Source of the DNA: Dethiobacter sp.
Lineage (GTDB): Bacteria > Bacillota > Dethiobacteria > Dethiobacterales > Dethiobacteraceae
Direction: 5' to 3'
Length of the DNA: 40,642 nucleotides
Assembly: GCA_020725465.1 (NCBI GenBank)
Contig: DYEY01000055.1
Location: 1-40,642, forward strand
Shown: positions 25,783-34,473 of the stretch, in pieces
Layout: the number at the start of each line of letters is the position of its first letter
Numbering within the stretch: the first letter of the stretch is position 1
Translations under genes and position numbers: made by a program
Notes under the pieces: model-generated
The model's database searches: none
What the model was told of the DNA's origin: nothing
Seen by the model: only the letters and a program-made list of their open reading frames with translations

Positions 25783-27044
25783 TAAACCACCTCCCGGGGA
25801 TCGGCGATTCTGCCTTTTAAAGCTGAAGCGGCGGCAACCGCCGGGCCTGCCAGATATACTTCCGAAGTTTGATGTCCCATACGTCCCACAAAATTTCTGT
25901 TAGTGGTAGAGACACAACGTTCACCGGCGGCCAGGACACCCATATGCCCCCCAAAACAGGGGCCGCAGGTTGGTGTGGACACAGCCGCGCCTGCCTGTAT
26001 AAAGATTTCGATTAACCCTTCCTGTATCGCCTGCAAATAAATGTCCTGGGTGGCGGGAATTACAATTACACGCACGTAAGGGTGAATCTTCCTTCCTTTG
26101 AGGATATCTGCAGCCACGCGCAGGTCTTCCATCCTCCCGTTGGTGCACGAGCCGATAACCACCTGGTCAATGAGGATGTTGTCGGCCTCACTGACGTTTT
26201 TGGTGTTGGAAGGCAAATGAGGGAAAGCCACCTGGGGCTCCAGTTCCGAGATATCAAATTCATATGTTTCCTCATACAGTGCATCGGGATCACTGTTGAA
26301 AAAACGGTAAGGTCGCCGCGCCCTGTTTTTGACAAAGCCCTCGATTTTTTTATCAGGAGCAATAATACCGTTTTTGGCCCCGGCCTCCACCGCCATATTA
26401 CACATTGTAAAGCGGCTATCCACAGAAAGTTCCTCCACCACCTCACCGGTAAACTCCATAGCTTTATAAAGGGCTCCGTCCACGCCTATCCTGCCGATGG
26501 TAAACAAAATCAGGTCCTTCCCAGAAACAAAAACAGGCAGCTTTCCTTTATAAATAAACTTAATGCTGGCGGGAACTTTAAACCATAACTGGCCTCTGGC
26601 CATCCCAGCCGCCAGGTCGGTACTACCCACACCTGTGGAAAAAGCGCCCAGTGCGCCATAGGTACAGGTGTGGGAATCACCGCCGATTATTACATCTCCG
26701 GGCAAAACAAGGCCCTTTTCCGGCAAAAGTACATGCTCTATACCCATTGTCCCTGCATCATAAAAGTGTTCCAGTTTACAGGCCCTGGCAAAATCACGGC
26801 CGATTTTACACTGCATTGCAGCTTTAACGTCAGAATTTGGCACAAAATGGTCCATTACAAATACCACTTTTGTGTTATCAAACACGTTGGTAAAGCCCAT
26901 TTTTTTTAGTTCCGGGATGGCAACGGCGGCGGTAATATCATTGGCCAGGACTACATCCAGCCCAACGCTGATTATTTCCCCCGGTTCCACTTTTGCTGTT
27001 CCCGCATGAGCCGCCAGAATCTTTTCCGTAATTGTCATTCCCAT
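25782..27044 (-). CDS. Aconitase-family hydratase, large subunit (LeuC/HacA/DmdA-like)
   Basis: About 420 residues, the compact LeuC/HacA-type large subunit with a [4Fe-4S] cluster. Landmarks are [53 protein letters not shown], the cluster-ligand regions [14 protein letters not shown] and [14 protein letters not shown], and [23 protein letters not shown]. It should hydrate, dehydrate or isomerise a substituted malate or citrate. I chose the ATG at 27044, which follows AAAGGA by nine bases; an in-frame ATG at 27062 would leave almost no leader after the predicted sigma-54 start site. It is the first gene of the operon. Confidence 0.92.
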   Translation of the reverse strand: MGMTITEKILAAHAGTAKVEPGEIISVGLDVVLANDITAAVAIPELKKMGFTNVFDNTKVVFVMDHFVPNSDVKAAMQCKIGRDFARACKLEHFYDAGTMGIEHVLLPEKGLVLPGDVIIGGDSHTCTYGALGAFSTGVGSTDLAAGMARGQLWFKVPASIKFIYKGKLPVFVSGKDLILFTIGRIGVDGALYKAMEFTGEVVEELSVDSRFTMCNMAVEAGAKNGIIAPDKKIEGFVKNRARRPYRFFNSDPDALYEETYEFDISELEPQVAFPHLPSNTKNVSEADNILIDQVVIGSCTNGRMEDLRVAADILKGRKIHPYVRVIVIPATQDIYLQAIQEGLIEIFIQAGAAVSTPTCGPCFGGHMGVLAAGERCVSTTNRNFVGRMGHQTSEVYLAGPAVAAASALKGRIADPREVV

Positions 27045-27080
27045 AGCTCTACATCCTTTCATCCGTTATGCCTCTCCCAG

Positions 27081-27096
27081 TGCAAAAGCCATGCCA
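27081..27096 (-). promoter_or_regulatory. Predicted sigma-54 (-24/-12) promoter of the hydratase-lyase-TRAP operon
   Basis: Minus strand TGGCATGGCTTTTGCA matches the sigma-54 consensus closely: TGGCA at -24, TTGCA at -12, ten bases between GG and GC. It lies 36 bases upstream of the chosen ATG and downstream of a sigma-54 activator gene. Confidence 0.88.
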
Positions 27097-27107
27097 TGAG
27101 GAATGCA

Positions 27108-27146
27108 GATAAAAAGGGAAGCAAAACCTACATTTTGCTTCCCCTT
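27108..27146 (-). terminator. Rho-independent terminator after the PrpR-type activator gene
   Basis: Minus strand stem GGGAAGCAAAA / TTTTGCTTCCC with a six-base loop, followed by TTTTTATC. It ends the activator transcript just before the operon promoter. Confidence 0.88.
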
Positions 27147-27166
27147 TTATCGACAGGCAAGGACTT

Positions 27167-27215
27167 ATGTTTCAGGGACTGAAACATATTGTTTAATTTT
27201 GTTTCATTTGTTTCA
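27167..27215. promoter_or_regulatory. Array of TGAAAC half-sites with a perfect palindrome: likely activator binding region
   Basis: On the minus strand, starting at the activator's own stop codon, TGAAAC occurs, then TGAAAC again 9 bases on and TTAAAC 10 bases on, followed by a perfect palindrome at 27167-27187 with arms ATGTTTCAG and CTGAAACAT around TCC. The spacing of about one helical turn and the position roughly 70-130 bases before the -24/-12 promoter fit an enhancer-type site. Confidence 0.75.
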
Positions 27216-29078
27216 ATGCTCTGGCGGGGCATCCCGCAGATCTTTCAGTTTTCGCCAAAGGCTGGTGCGGCTGATGCCAAGTTCCGCTGCAGCCTTTGTT
27301 TTGTTGCCCCTCACACTGTCAAGCACCTTAATGATTTTTTCCAGTTCAGTGGCATTGGCATCTTCCATCTGTTTATTCCTGAATATAAGTGACAGCAGCC
27401 GGGCAGGATCTTCCTTTTCGTAAAGTACGGCAAACCTTTCCACCATATTTTTCAGCTCTCTCACATTGCCCGGCCATCTGTACGACATAAACACCCGGTT
27501 ATTGACAATTTCTTCTGTTTCAGTCTCATTAAGATCTTTCCGCAGCTGACCCAGAAAGTATCGCGCCAGGATGGGGATATCCTTTTTCCGGTTACGCAAG
27601 GGCGGTACGTGTAACTCCAAAACATTTATCCTGTAATAAAGGTCTTCGCGGAACTTATTTTCTTTTACCAACTCCCCCAACCTTTTGTTTGTAGCCGCAA
27701 TAACCCGTATATTTACCGGAATAATTCTGTCTCCACCAATACGCATAACCTCATGTTCTTCCAGCACTCTGAGTAACCGTGATTGCAACTTTAACGATAT
27801 TTCTCCTATTTCGTCCAAAAATATCGTGCCCCCGTGGGCAAGTTCAAAAAGTCCCTGCTTCCCTCCCTTACGGGCACCGGTAAAGGCACCCTCCTCATAA
27901 CCGAAAAGCTCGCTTTCCAAAAGGCTTTCAGGCAATGCAGCACAATTAACGGCAATAAACGGTCTTTTTGCACGGGCACCGGCATTATGAATGCCTTGGG
28001 CAAAAAGTTCTTTTCCCGTTCCTGATTCTCCCACAATCAGTACAGTTGAGTCCGTCTGGGCATAAAGATGCGCCACTCTTTTCACTTCATTAATTGCTTC
28101 ACTGTTGCCCAATATATCGTCAAGGGAAGCTTTGGCCAAAAAGCCTTTTTCAAAGAGGCTTTTTCTGATTGCTTCCTCCGCCTTCTGAATTGTGCCGATG
28201 TCCTGAAAAGTAGCCACCGCACCGGTTACTTCTCCGTTAACAATTATGGGAATGCGGTTGGTTAAAATTTTGATCTCTCCCACAGCCTGAAACTGATTAA
28301 GCTCAGGTTTTGCCTTACGTATTACCTCAATCAGGCGCGTGTTTGGAATAACATCTTCTATTGAGCGGTTCAGTGCCTTATAACGAGGTATACCTGTAAT
28401 TTTTTCAGCACTGGGATTAAAAACAGTAATAATCCCATCCTTATCCGTGGCGACGATACCACTGTAAGCAAAATCCAATATAATCCGCAGCCGCTCCGCT
28501 TTTTCCGACTCGGCTTTCTTTGAAAGGGCTATTTTTACCGCAGAGTCAAAAGCGCGGGCAATACCATCCGCTGAATAAATGAAAACTCCGTGCATTCCTT
28601 TGTTACGTGCCCGCTCCAGAACCAGGCTTGCACCCACAACCGTGTTAATGCCTTTATTAAGGAGCCCGTCAAGCACTTTATCAATTTCTTCCAGATAATT
28701 ATAAGTCACCTGTTCCACATGGCAGATCAGTATTTCAGAAACTTCCTCCAGGTAAGGAATTTTTTGCTGATATGTCACTACTCCGATACGCTGTGAGTAT
28801 TTCATTGCTTCTTTTAAAGCCAGGAAAATATCAAAACCGGTAATTTTAATTTCCACGAAAGGACTCTTCAAATACCGGGACAACAACCTGGCGTTACCAC
28901 CTGCTGAGACAAAAACATCGGCTTCCTGATTTTCCTCAATTCTCAGCGCTTCTTTTAACGCGTCCTCCAGGACTGCATCTATTACAATTAAGTTTACCGA
29001 CTCAAGCAGTTTATCCTCAATCGGCCTGATAAGTGAAGTTAACCAGCGGTAACTCATTACTGCAATTGTCGGTTTCAC
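27213..29078 (-). CDS. PrpR-type sigma-54-dependent activator
   Basis: About 621 residues. The N-terminal ~185 residues (TIAVMSYRWLTSLIRPIEDK onward, with VFVSAGGNARLLSRYLKSPFVEI) match the PrpR_N sensor domain, known from the activator of the 2-methylcitrate pathway. A PAS domain follows (about 195-310, VATDKDGIITVFNPSAEKITG), then the AAA+ domain (about 325-555) with [25 protein letters not shown] and [12 protein letters not shown], and a Fis-type helix-turn-helix (KTKAAAELGISRTSLWRKLKDL). The GTG at 29078 after AGGGGG avoids the overlap with recQ that the open frame from 29129 would cause. It probably activates the operon downstream from the TGAAAC array; the ligand is likely a substituted tricarboxylate or malate, which is inference. 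Confidence 0.92.
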   Translation of the reverse strand: MKPTIAVMSYRWLTSLIRPIEDKLLESVNLIVIDAVLEDALKEALRIEENQEADVFVSAGGNARLLSRYLKSPFVEIKITGFDIFLALKEAMKYSQRIGVVTYQQKIPYLEEVSEILICHVEQVTYNYLEEIDKVLDGLLNKGINTVVGASLVLERARNKGMHGVFIYSADGIARAFDSAVKIALSKKAESEKAERLRIILDFAYSGIVATDKDGIITVFNPSAEKITGIPRYKALNRSIEDVIPNTRLIEVIRKAKPELNQFQAVGEIKILTNRIPIIVNGEVTGAVATFQDIGTIQKAEEAIRKSLFEKGFLAKASLDDILGNSEAINEVKRVAHLYAQTDSTVLIVGESGTGKELFAQGIHNAGARAKRPFIAVNCAALPESLLESELFGYEEGAFTGARKGGKQGLFELAHGGTIFLDEIGEISLKLQSRLLRVLEEHEVMRIGGDRIIPVNIRVIAATNKRLGELVKENKFREDLYYRINVLELHVPPLRNRKKDIPILARYFLGQLRKDLNETETEEIVNNRVFMSYRWPGNVRELKNMVERFAVLYEKEDPARLLSLIFRNKQMEDANATELEKIIKVLDSVRGNKTKAAAELGISRTSLWRKLKDLRDAPPEH

Positions 29079-29106
29079 AGTTTCGCTTCCCCCTGCCAAG
29101 GTGTTC

Positions 29107-30885
29107 TTATTTTCCCCTGTTTCCTGCATAATACTGTATCAGCTGCAAAAACTCGTCCCCGTATTTAGCCAGCTTCACTTCACCGACCCCGCTGATTTTA
29201 AGCAGCTGTGCCCTGTTGACGGGAAGGAGTTCACTCATGGCGCGCAGCGTGCTGTCAGCAAAGATGATGTAAGGAGGCACCCCTTCCCGACCGGCAATCT
29301 CTTTGCGCAGCTGCCGCAGCGACTCAAACAGGGCATCGTCACGGGCAGCAGCTTTTTTCCTGCGCTTCTTTAAGACCTGTTCCCCCTGCCTTAAAACAGC
29401 AGCAGCCCTGCTGCCCAGCCTGACCACGGGGTACTTACCCCCGGTCAGAGCCAGGTAGCCCTCAGTGGCCAGGAAATTGATCAGATCCTTGATTTCCTGT
29501 ACAGTATAGTCGCTGAGCAGGCCGAAGGTGCTAAGTTTATTAAACCCAAGTCCACGCACCTTTTTATTGGCGTTGCCTTTAAGCACATCGGCCACCATGC
29601 CGGCACCAAAGCGCCCTTTCAGCCGGTAGACACAGGAAAGTACTTTTTGCGCCTCCACGGTGACATCGGTCTCTTCGCTGTCATCACAACAGTTACCGCA
29701 GGACCCGCACCGCTGCGGCAGATCTTCGTTACCTTCAAAATACTGCAGGATAAATCTGCGGAGGCACCTTGGCGTATGGCAATAATCCACCATAGTCTGC
29801 AGTTTCCGGTATTCGCTGGCTCTGCGCTCCGGCGCGTATACCGACTGTTCAATGAGAAATTTTTGCATCAGCACATCCTGCGCCCCAAAGAGCAGGATAC
29901 ATTCTCCGGGCTCACCGTCACGGCCAGCCCTTCCCGCTTCCTGGTAATACGACTCCAAATTCTTCGGCATGTTGTAGTGAAGCACAAAACGGACGTTGGA
30001 TTTGTCTATGCCCATCCCGAAAGCATTGGTAGCCACCATGACCGGTACGTCATCGTAAATAAAAGCTTCCTGGCTGGCCGTCCGTTTTTTCTCGGTCATG
30101 CCGGCATGGTAACTGGTGCAGGAAATGCCGTTTGCCTCCAGCCACTGGGCAAGCATATCCACCTCTTTGCGTGTGGCGGCATAAATGATTCCCGACTGAT
30201 GACGGTTAGCCTGCAGGTAATCCAGCACATATTCCTTTTTGTTCTCTCCGCGTAACACGGAAAAAAAGAGGTTCTCCCGGTCAAAACCGGAAACATAGAC
30301 CGTCGGTGACCGCAGGGCCAGGAAATGAACAATGTCCTTTTTTATCTCCTCCGTGGCGGTGGCTGTAAAAGCGCCGATTACCGGTCTTCTGGCAAGACCT
30401 GCCGCAAATTGCGCAATCCGGCGGTAACTGGGCCTGAAATCATGACCCCATTGTGAAACGCAATGCGCCTCGTCCACGGCCAAGAATGCCACATCCAGCG
30501 ACTGGGCCAGGCGGAGAAATGTTTCGTTCTCCAGCCGCTCCGGCGCCACATAGATCAGCCTGTAATCACCGCGGGCGGCCCGTTCCAGCCTTCTTTTCTC
30601 TTCAGAGACGCGCAGGGCGCTGTTGATAAAGGTGGCAGGGATGCCGGCGGTACCGAGGGCGTCCACCTGGTCTTTCATTAACGCTATCAGGGGCGAGATA
30701 ACCAGGGTAACGCCATTGAAAACCAGGGAAGGCACCTGGTAGCAAACCGACTTGCCGGCGCCGGTGGGCATCACGGCCAAAATGTCCCGGCCGTTCAGAA
30801 TGCTCTCTATGACCCCGGCCTGTCCCTGCCTGAAAGAAGGGTAGCCAAAGTATTTAAGCATCATTTCTCCCGCTTTTTCCAGCAT
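29107..30885 (-). CDS. recQ: ATP-dependent DNA helicase RecQ
   Basis: 592 residues, full length. It unwinds DNA 3' to 5' during repair and recombination. Helicase motifs in order: FRQGQAGVIESIL (motif 0), MPTGAGKSVCYQVP (Walker A), VISPLIALMKDQ, FLAVDEAHCVSQWGHDFRPSY (DEAH box and aromatic loop), GAFTATAT, IIYAATRK, ATNAFGMGIDKSNVRFVLH and EAGRAGRDG. A zinc-binding RQC region follows (CLRRFILQYFEGNE, then CGSCGNCC), then a winged helix, and an HRDC domain ends the protein (about 520-590). GGAGG precedes the ATG by eight bases. It is co-directional with the PrpR-type activator 28 bases downstream, so the activator may be read through from recQ. Confidence 0.96.
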   Translation of the reverse strand: MLEKAGEMMLKYFGYPSFRQGQAGVIESILNGRDILAVMPTGAGKSVCYQVPSLVFNGVTLVISPLIALMKDQVDALGTAGIPATFINSALRVSEEKRRLERAARGDYRLIYVAPERLENETFLRLAQSLDVAFLAVDEAHCVSQWGHDFRPSYRRIAQFAAGLARRPVIGAFTATATEEIKKDIVHFLALRSPTVYVSGFDRENLFFSVLRGENKKEYVLDYLQANRHQSGIIYAATRKEVDMLAQWLEANGISCTSYHAGMTEKKRTASQEAFIYDDVPVMVATNAFGMGIDKSNVRFVLHYNMPKNLESYYQEAGRAGRDGEPGECILLFGAQDVLMQKFLIEQSVYAPERRASEYRKLQTMVDYCHTPRCLRRFILQYFEGNEDLPQRCGSCGNCCDDSEETDVTVEAQKVLSCVYRLKGRFGAGMVADVLKGNANKKVRGLGFNKLSTFGLLSDYTVQEIKDLINFLATEGYLALTGGKYPVVRLGSRAAAVLRQGEQVLKKRRKKAAARDDALFESLRQLRKEIAGREGVPPYIIFADSTLRAMSELLPVNRAQLLKISGVGEVKLAKYGDEFLQLIQYYAGNRGK

Positions 30886-31000
30886 CTGCTGCGCCTCCGT
30901 CAGAACCGGCCAAAGCCGCTCGCCAAATATTTGTCCATTAAATATAAATACACTGTCGTGCCCCTGTTTCCTGCTCCCGGCCGGTTTATTTCACCATAAG

Positions 31001-31031
31001 GCAAAAGGCAGGAGAAAGTCCTGCCTTTTGC
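31001..31031 (-). terminator. Stem-loop between the unrecognised gene and recQ
   Basis: Perfect 13-base arms GCAAAAGGCAGGA / TCCTGCCTTTTGC with a five-base loop, just after the stop of the 31055 gene. The T residues are inside the stem and no further T run follows. Confidence 0.7.
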
Positions 31032-31054
31032 TGAGAAAAAATTAAGGTAACGGC

Positions 31055-31792
31055 TCATTCCACCGATACTTCGCAGATTCTGGAACCGTCGTCACGCTCA
31101 TTTACCCTGATATGGACCGTCCTGCCCTGGTCAAGGACGATGGCTACAGGAGTTTTCTTATCTCCCTTGCGGAAAAACGCCACGCTGTCACCGAATTTAT
31201 CCAGCCGGTCGGCCAGCACCAGGGTTCCGTTGGAAATAATAACGTCCCTGCCTGGCAGAAATTCCAGGGTGGGCACAGTGCTTTGCCTCTTTCCGTTGAA
31301 GACAATGCTGACAGCCTTCCCCGGGTCAATCCTCCACAGCCGGTCCGTATATATTTCCTGAGTTTCAACAGTAAAGTTTTCCGTCACTTCCACAAAGTCA
31401 TCGCTGCAAAATTCCACTTCCCCCTTACCCCTGGCATACAGCACCAGCGGCGTTCCCTTGAACAGGACCCCCTCCACAATACTTTTAGCGTCTTTGATTG
31501 TACTGCCCTTAACAGCGGCAATGCCAAAATTCATCAGCCAGGCTGCCGCCTCTCCCAGGTTAAACTCATTTTTGGGGAACTGGATGGACACCAAAAGCAG
31601 GTTGCCGTCTTTCTCCACCACCGAGGCAAAAACATTCTTTAACTGAACAGCCGAGTTCTCAAACCCCGGGAATTGTTTTTCATAGCCGTTAATCAGGCAG
31701 AACTCGTAAAAATCACTGTGTTCTCTGAAACAATTGCGCCTTTTGACAAGAAAACGCTTCTTTCTGTAATATTCCAGATCGGATAAAACCAT
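31055..31792 (-). CDS. Protein of unknown function
   Basis: About 245 residues, soluble, with no signal peptide or membrane segment. I do not recognise a family. The N-terminal third is basic and aromatic (YYRKKRFLVKRRNCFREHSDFYEF); the C-terminal half is rich in beta strands (EFCSDDFVEVTENFTVETQEIY, RTVHIRVNERDDGSRICEVSVE). The ATG at 31792 follows GGGGGTG; the frame is open to 31864, but that start would put coding sequence across a perfect palindrome at 31845-31864 that looks like an operator. It stands alone, behind its palindrome and ahead of a strong stem-loop. Confidence 0.75.
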   Translation of the reverse strand: MVLSDLEYYRKKRFLVKRRNCFREHSDFYEFCLINGYEKQFPGFENSAVQLKNVFASVVEKDGNLLLVSIQFPKNEFNLGEAAAWLMNFGIAAVKGSTIKDAKSIVEGVLFKGTPLVLYARGKGEVEFCSDDFVEVTENFTVETQEIYTDRLWRIDPGKAVSIVFNGKRQSTVPTLEFLPGRDVIISNGTLVLADRLDKFGDSVAFFRKGDKKTPVAIVLDQGRTVHIRVNERDDGSRICEVSVE

Positions 31793-31844
31793 GGTGCACC
31801 CCCGTCTGACCTTGACTAATCCTGGTACAATTTTAGCATGACGA

Positions 31845-31864
31845 TTGGACACAAGTATGTCCAA
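31845..31864. promoter_or_regulatory. Perfect palindrome upstream of the unknown gene
   Basis: Seven-base arms TTGGACA and TGTCCAA with a six-base centre. It lies 53 bases before the chosen start, with TAAAAT (a -10-like string) between them, so it is placed for a repressor or activator at this promoter. TTGGAC alone also resembles a -35 box, but the spacing to TAAAAT is too long. Confidence 0.5.
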
Positions 31865-31931
31865 GCCGTTGTTTTAATGATTTCTTCTCAAAGCTACCTG
31901 CTCCTGCCGCACGGTAAATTTTTATCACATG

Positions 31932-31956
31932 CAAAAAAAGAGGGCTCCTGCCCCTT
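31932..31956 (-). terminator. Terminator after the ADP-ribosylglycohydrolase gene
   Basis: Minus strand short stem GGGC / GCCC with an AGGA loop, followed by TCTTTTTTTGC, ten bases after the stop codon. Confidence 0.65.
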
Positions 31957-31965
31957 GCGTATATA

Positions 31966-32886
31966 TTATACCTTTTGCGCCAACTCATAAAGCTTTTCCG
32001 CCAGCGTTTCAATCAGTTCCCGCCAGGCCAACATCTCTCTCCATTTTACCGGGATACCGTCCTCACCGTAGTAAGCTCCGGCCAGTTGTCCGTAAACAGC
32101 TCCCGTCGTGTCGGCGTCATCCCCCAGGTTAACCGCCAGCAGGCAACCATCCCGGAAATCGCTGCTGTGGTAAAAAGCCCATAGTGCAGCCTCCAGTGAC
32201 CGCACCACGTAGCCGGTGCCCCTGATTTCAGGAGGGTTTTTTGTTTTAAACGACCCCAGCGCCACCTCGTCAATCTCCGGCGCCAACGGTTCCTCTTCAA
32301 AACAACCCGGCACCGGGCTATAACGCGGTGACAGCAGCTCGTCCTTGTCCACTCCCTGCAGCGCTCCCACCAGCAGTCCGGCCAGGTAACGGCAGGCATC
32401 CAGGGCAGCCCTGGCACCATGGGTTGTCAGTGAGCTGAGAGCAGCCTTGGTCACAGCCAGGTCCGGTCGCATGGCATAAAACAGCGCCACCGGCGCCAGG
32501 CGCATAATGGAACCGTTCCCCGCCGCTGAATCCTCTGCCAGGCCGCTGAAGGGCTCATGTGTGACCTCAAAGCGCAGCAACGCCGAACTGACAGTCCGGC
32601 CGATGCCAATGCAGCGTCCCCTGCAACTCATATATCCTTCCCTGTACCACTTCAGGTACCTGTTCATCTGGTCGAGGGGGTCAAAACCGCATTCCGTAAG
32701 GCTGGCTGCCAGGCAGAGAGCCATGGCAGTGTCATCGGTCCATTCGCCGGGTTTCAGGTTAAAGGGACCCCCGCCCACCATGTCAGTCACAGGCTTAAAA
32801 GTACCGGGAGCAGCAAATTCCAGCGCGGCACCCATAGCATCTCCCACCGCCAGGCCTAGCAGCGAACCACGAAAGCGCTCCCTCAT
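31966..32886 (-). CDS. ADP-ribosylglycohydrolase family protein (DraG-like)
   Basis: 306 residues. It should remove ADP-ribose from a protein side chain or small molecule. The two-metal site is complete: [25 protein letters not shown] (DDT), and [21 protein letters not shown] (DADT) near the C-terminus, with [13 protein letters not shown] between. Good match to the DraG/ARH3-like bacterial family in length and order. GGAGG precedes the ATG. No matching ADP-ribosyltransferase or nitrogenase gene lies in the window, so a DraG role in nitrogenase control is not supported; the target is unknown. Confidence 0.93.
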   Translation of the reverse strand: MRERFRGSLLGLAVGDAMGAALEFAAPGTFKPVTDMVGGGPFNLKPGEWTDDTAMALCLAASLTECGFDPLDQMNRYLKWYREGYMSCRGRCIGIGRTVSSALLRFEVTHEPFSGLAEDSAAGNGSIMRLAPVALFYAMRPDLAVTKAALSSLTTHGARAALDACRYLAGLLVGALQGVDKDELLSPRYSPVPGCFEEEPLAPEIDEVALGSFKTKNPPEIRGTGYVVRSLEAALWAFYHSSDFRDGCLLAVNLGDDADTTGAVYGQLAGAYYGEDGIPVKWREMLAWRELIETLAEKLYELAQKV

Positions 32887-32960
32887 AAAAAACCTGCCTC
32901 CTTACTGTATTTTGTTTCTTTCTTCTGCCTGCGGCCCGGTTCTTCCTGCCGGAACACATA

Positions 32961-32991
32961 AAAAAATCCCCCGCAATAAAGTGAGGGATTG
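32961..32991 (-). terminator. Terminator after the DMT-permease remnant
   Basis: Minus strand AATCCC and GGGATT arms around a partly paired centre, followed by TTTTTTT. It probably ended the permease gene before decay and now ends the mtnA transcript. Confidence 0.65.
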
Positions 32992-32995
32992 AAGG

Positions 32996-33270
32996 CAGGG
33001 CCATCGCTCCAGTACGTAGATATAACAGCTATAAGCCAGTATCACCGTCAGACAGAGGATTGAGCCTATTCCCTTCAGACTGAGATTAACCTGCGATCCT
33101 TCACCCGGCAACAGGGCCAGCATCTGTATCCCGATGTGGGTAGCGATGCAGCCGGTAGCTTTAAACTGCTTTGAGTATACAGAGCCAATTGACCAGAAAA
33201 GTGCAGTACATATCAGCATTGAAGCTCCAAGCTGGAATTGTAGTAATTTGCTTCTGACCTTTGGAAGCCA
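32996..33270 (-). pseudogene. Remnant of an EamA-type drug/metabolite transporter
   Basis: The frame reads QLGASMLICTALFWSIGSVY, then SKQFKATGCIATHIGIQMLA and, at the end, ILAYSCYIYVLERWP, the middle of the second EamA repeat (ten-helix DMT permeases). An amphipathic stretch replaces one helix, the first repeat is missing, and after YVLERWP the sequence runs into the terminator instead of the last two helices. Only about 90 of the roughly 300 residues remain, so no function is expected. It fills the gap between mtnA and the ADP-ribosylglycohydrolase gene. Confidence 0.65.
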
Positions 33271-33282
33271 TACTACGTTTCT

Positions 33283-34347
33283 TTATTCCGCTTTGGCGCA
33301 GCTGCCCTCCGCCGTGCAGAGCTTTTCAATGTTTTCGGTATAAGGCGGGTAAATCACGCCTTTTTCTGTGACAATGGCGGTAATGTTTTGATGTGGTGTA
33401 ACGTCAAAACCGGGGTTGTATACTTTGACGTTGGGGGGGGCAGTGGGGATGCCGAAACGGTGAGTTACCTCGGAGGGATCTCTTTCTTCTATGGGAATAT
33501 CGTTTCCCGTTTTGGTATTTAAATCGATGGTGGGCGTGGGAACGGCCACATAAAACGGTATGCCGTAATGTCTGGCCAGGATGGAGACGCCCAGGGTGCC
33601 TATTTTGTTGGCGGCATCGCCGTTGGCGGCCAGGCGGTCGCAGCCCACGATTACGGCATCTATTTTGCCCTGAGACATCACCATGGCTGCCATGTTGTCG
33701 GTGATAACCGTGACATCGATGCCGGCTGCACAGAGTTCCAGGGCCGTCAGAGTTGAGCCCTGAAGCCTGGGCCTGGTTTCGCAGGAAAACACCCTGAGGT
33801 TCCAGCCCCTTTCCCGGGCCAGGTACAAAGGCGAGGTGGCTGTGCCGTACCGGCTGGTGGCCAAAGCTCCGGCGTTGCAGTAGGTGAGGATACCCATGCC
33901 GTCTTTCAATAGGGTCAACAGATTCTCGCCAATTTTGCGGTTGATTTCCTCGTCTTCCTGCTGAATCAGGATTGCTTCCTGTTCCAGCAGTTTCTTGATG
34001 GCGGGTACAGGCAGGTGCCGGTTAGACTGCACCTTGTTAACCATTCTTTCCAGCGCCCAAAACAGGTTGACCGCGGTAGGCCTGGAGGTAGCGAGTAAGC
34101 CAGCTTTTTCTTTCAGCACCCGGTGGAATTCCTCAAAGCTGCCATCCGGGGCTTCCCTGACACCCAGGTAAAGGCCGTAAGCGGCCGCCATACCGATAGC
34201 CGGGGCGCCCCTGACCTTCATTTCTTTGATGGCCTCCCGCACACCCTCTGCCGTGTCAAACTCTTCGTATACTATCTGGTTGGGCAGCAGCGTCTGGTCC
34301 AGTAAAACCAGCCTGTCTTTTTTCCACTCGATTGCTTTAAGCGACAC
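33283..34347 (-). CDS. mtnA: S-methyl-5-thioribose-1-phosphate isomerase
   Basis: About 354 residues, full length. It converts methylthioribose-1-phosphate to methylthioribulose-1-phosphate in methionine salvage. Visible features are [21 protein letters not shown], the catalytic-Cys segment [34 protein letters not shown] and the Asp-containing [20 protein letters not shown]. The GTG at 34347 follows AGGAGGAG by seven bases and starts [21 protein letters not shown] as in relatives; the open frame extends to 34431 without a good ribosome site. No other salvage gene is next to it. The related ribose-1,5-bisphosphate isomerase is an alternative, less likely by the motifs. Confidence 0.93.
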   Translation of the reverse strand: MSLKAIEWKKDRLVLLDQTLLPNQIVYEEFDTAEGVREAIKEMKVRGAPAIGMAAAYGLYLGVREAPDGSFEEFHRVLKEKAGLLATSRPTAVNLFWALERMVNKVQSNRHLPVPAIKKLLEQEAILIQQEDEEINRKIGENLLTLLKDGMGILTYCNAGALATSRYGTATSPLYLARERGWNLRVFSCETRPRLQGSTLTALELCAAGIDVTVITDNMAAMVMSQGKIDAVIVGCDRLAANGDAANKIGTLGVSILARHYGIPFYVAVPTPTIDLNTKTGNDIPIEERDPSEVTHRFGIPTAPPNVKVYNPGFDVTPHQNITAIVTEKGVIYPPYTENIEKLCTAEGSCAKAE

Positions 34348-34437
34348 AGGATATCTCCTCCTGCCGGTGCTATTTCTGTTATGGCAGCACCTTAATGATA
34401 ACTTGTAAAATACATACCAGAAATATATCACAAAAGC

Positions 34438-34467
34438 AAAAAATAAAACAGCCCCGCAGGGCCGTTG
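34438..34467 (-). terminator. Terminator after the phosphate transporter gene
   Basis: Minus strand ACGGCCC / GGGCTGT stem (one wobble pair) with a short loop, then TTTATTTTTTGC. Confidence 0.8.
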
Positions 34468-34473
34468 TAAAGG

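Noticed and set aside
25282-27044. Aconitase-family pair considered as leucine-biosynthetic LeuCD
   Set aside because: No other leucine genes nearby; the C-C lyase, TRAP importer and PrpR-type activator fit catabolism better. It cannot be excluded without the rest of the genome.
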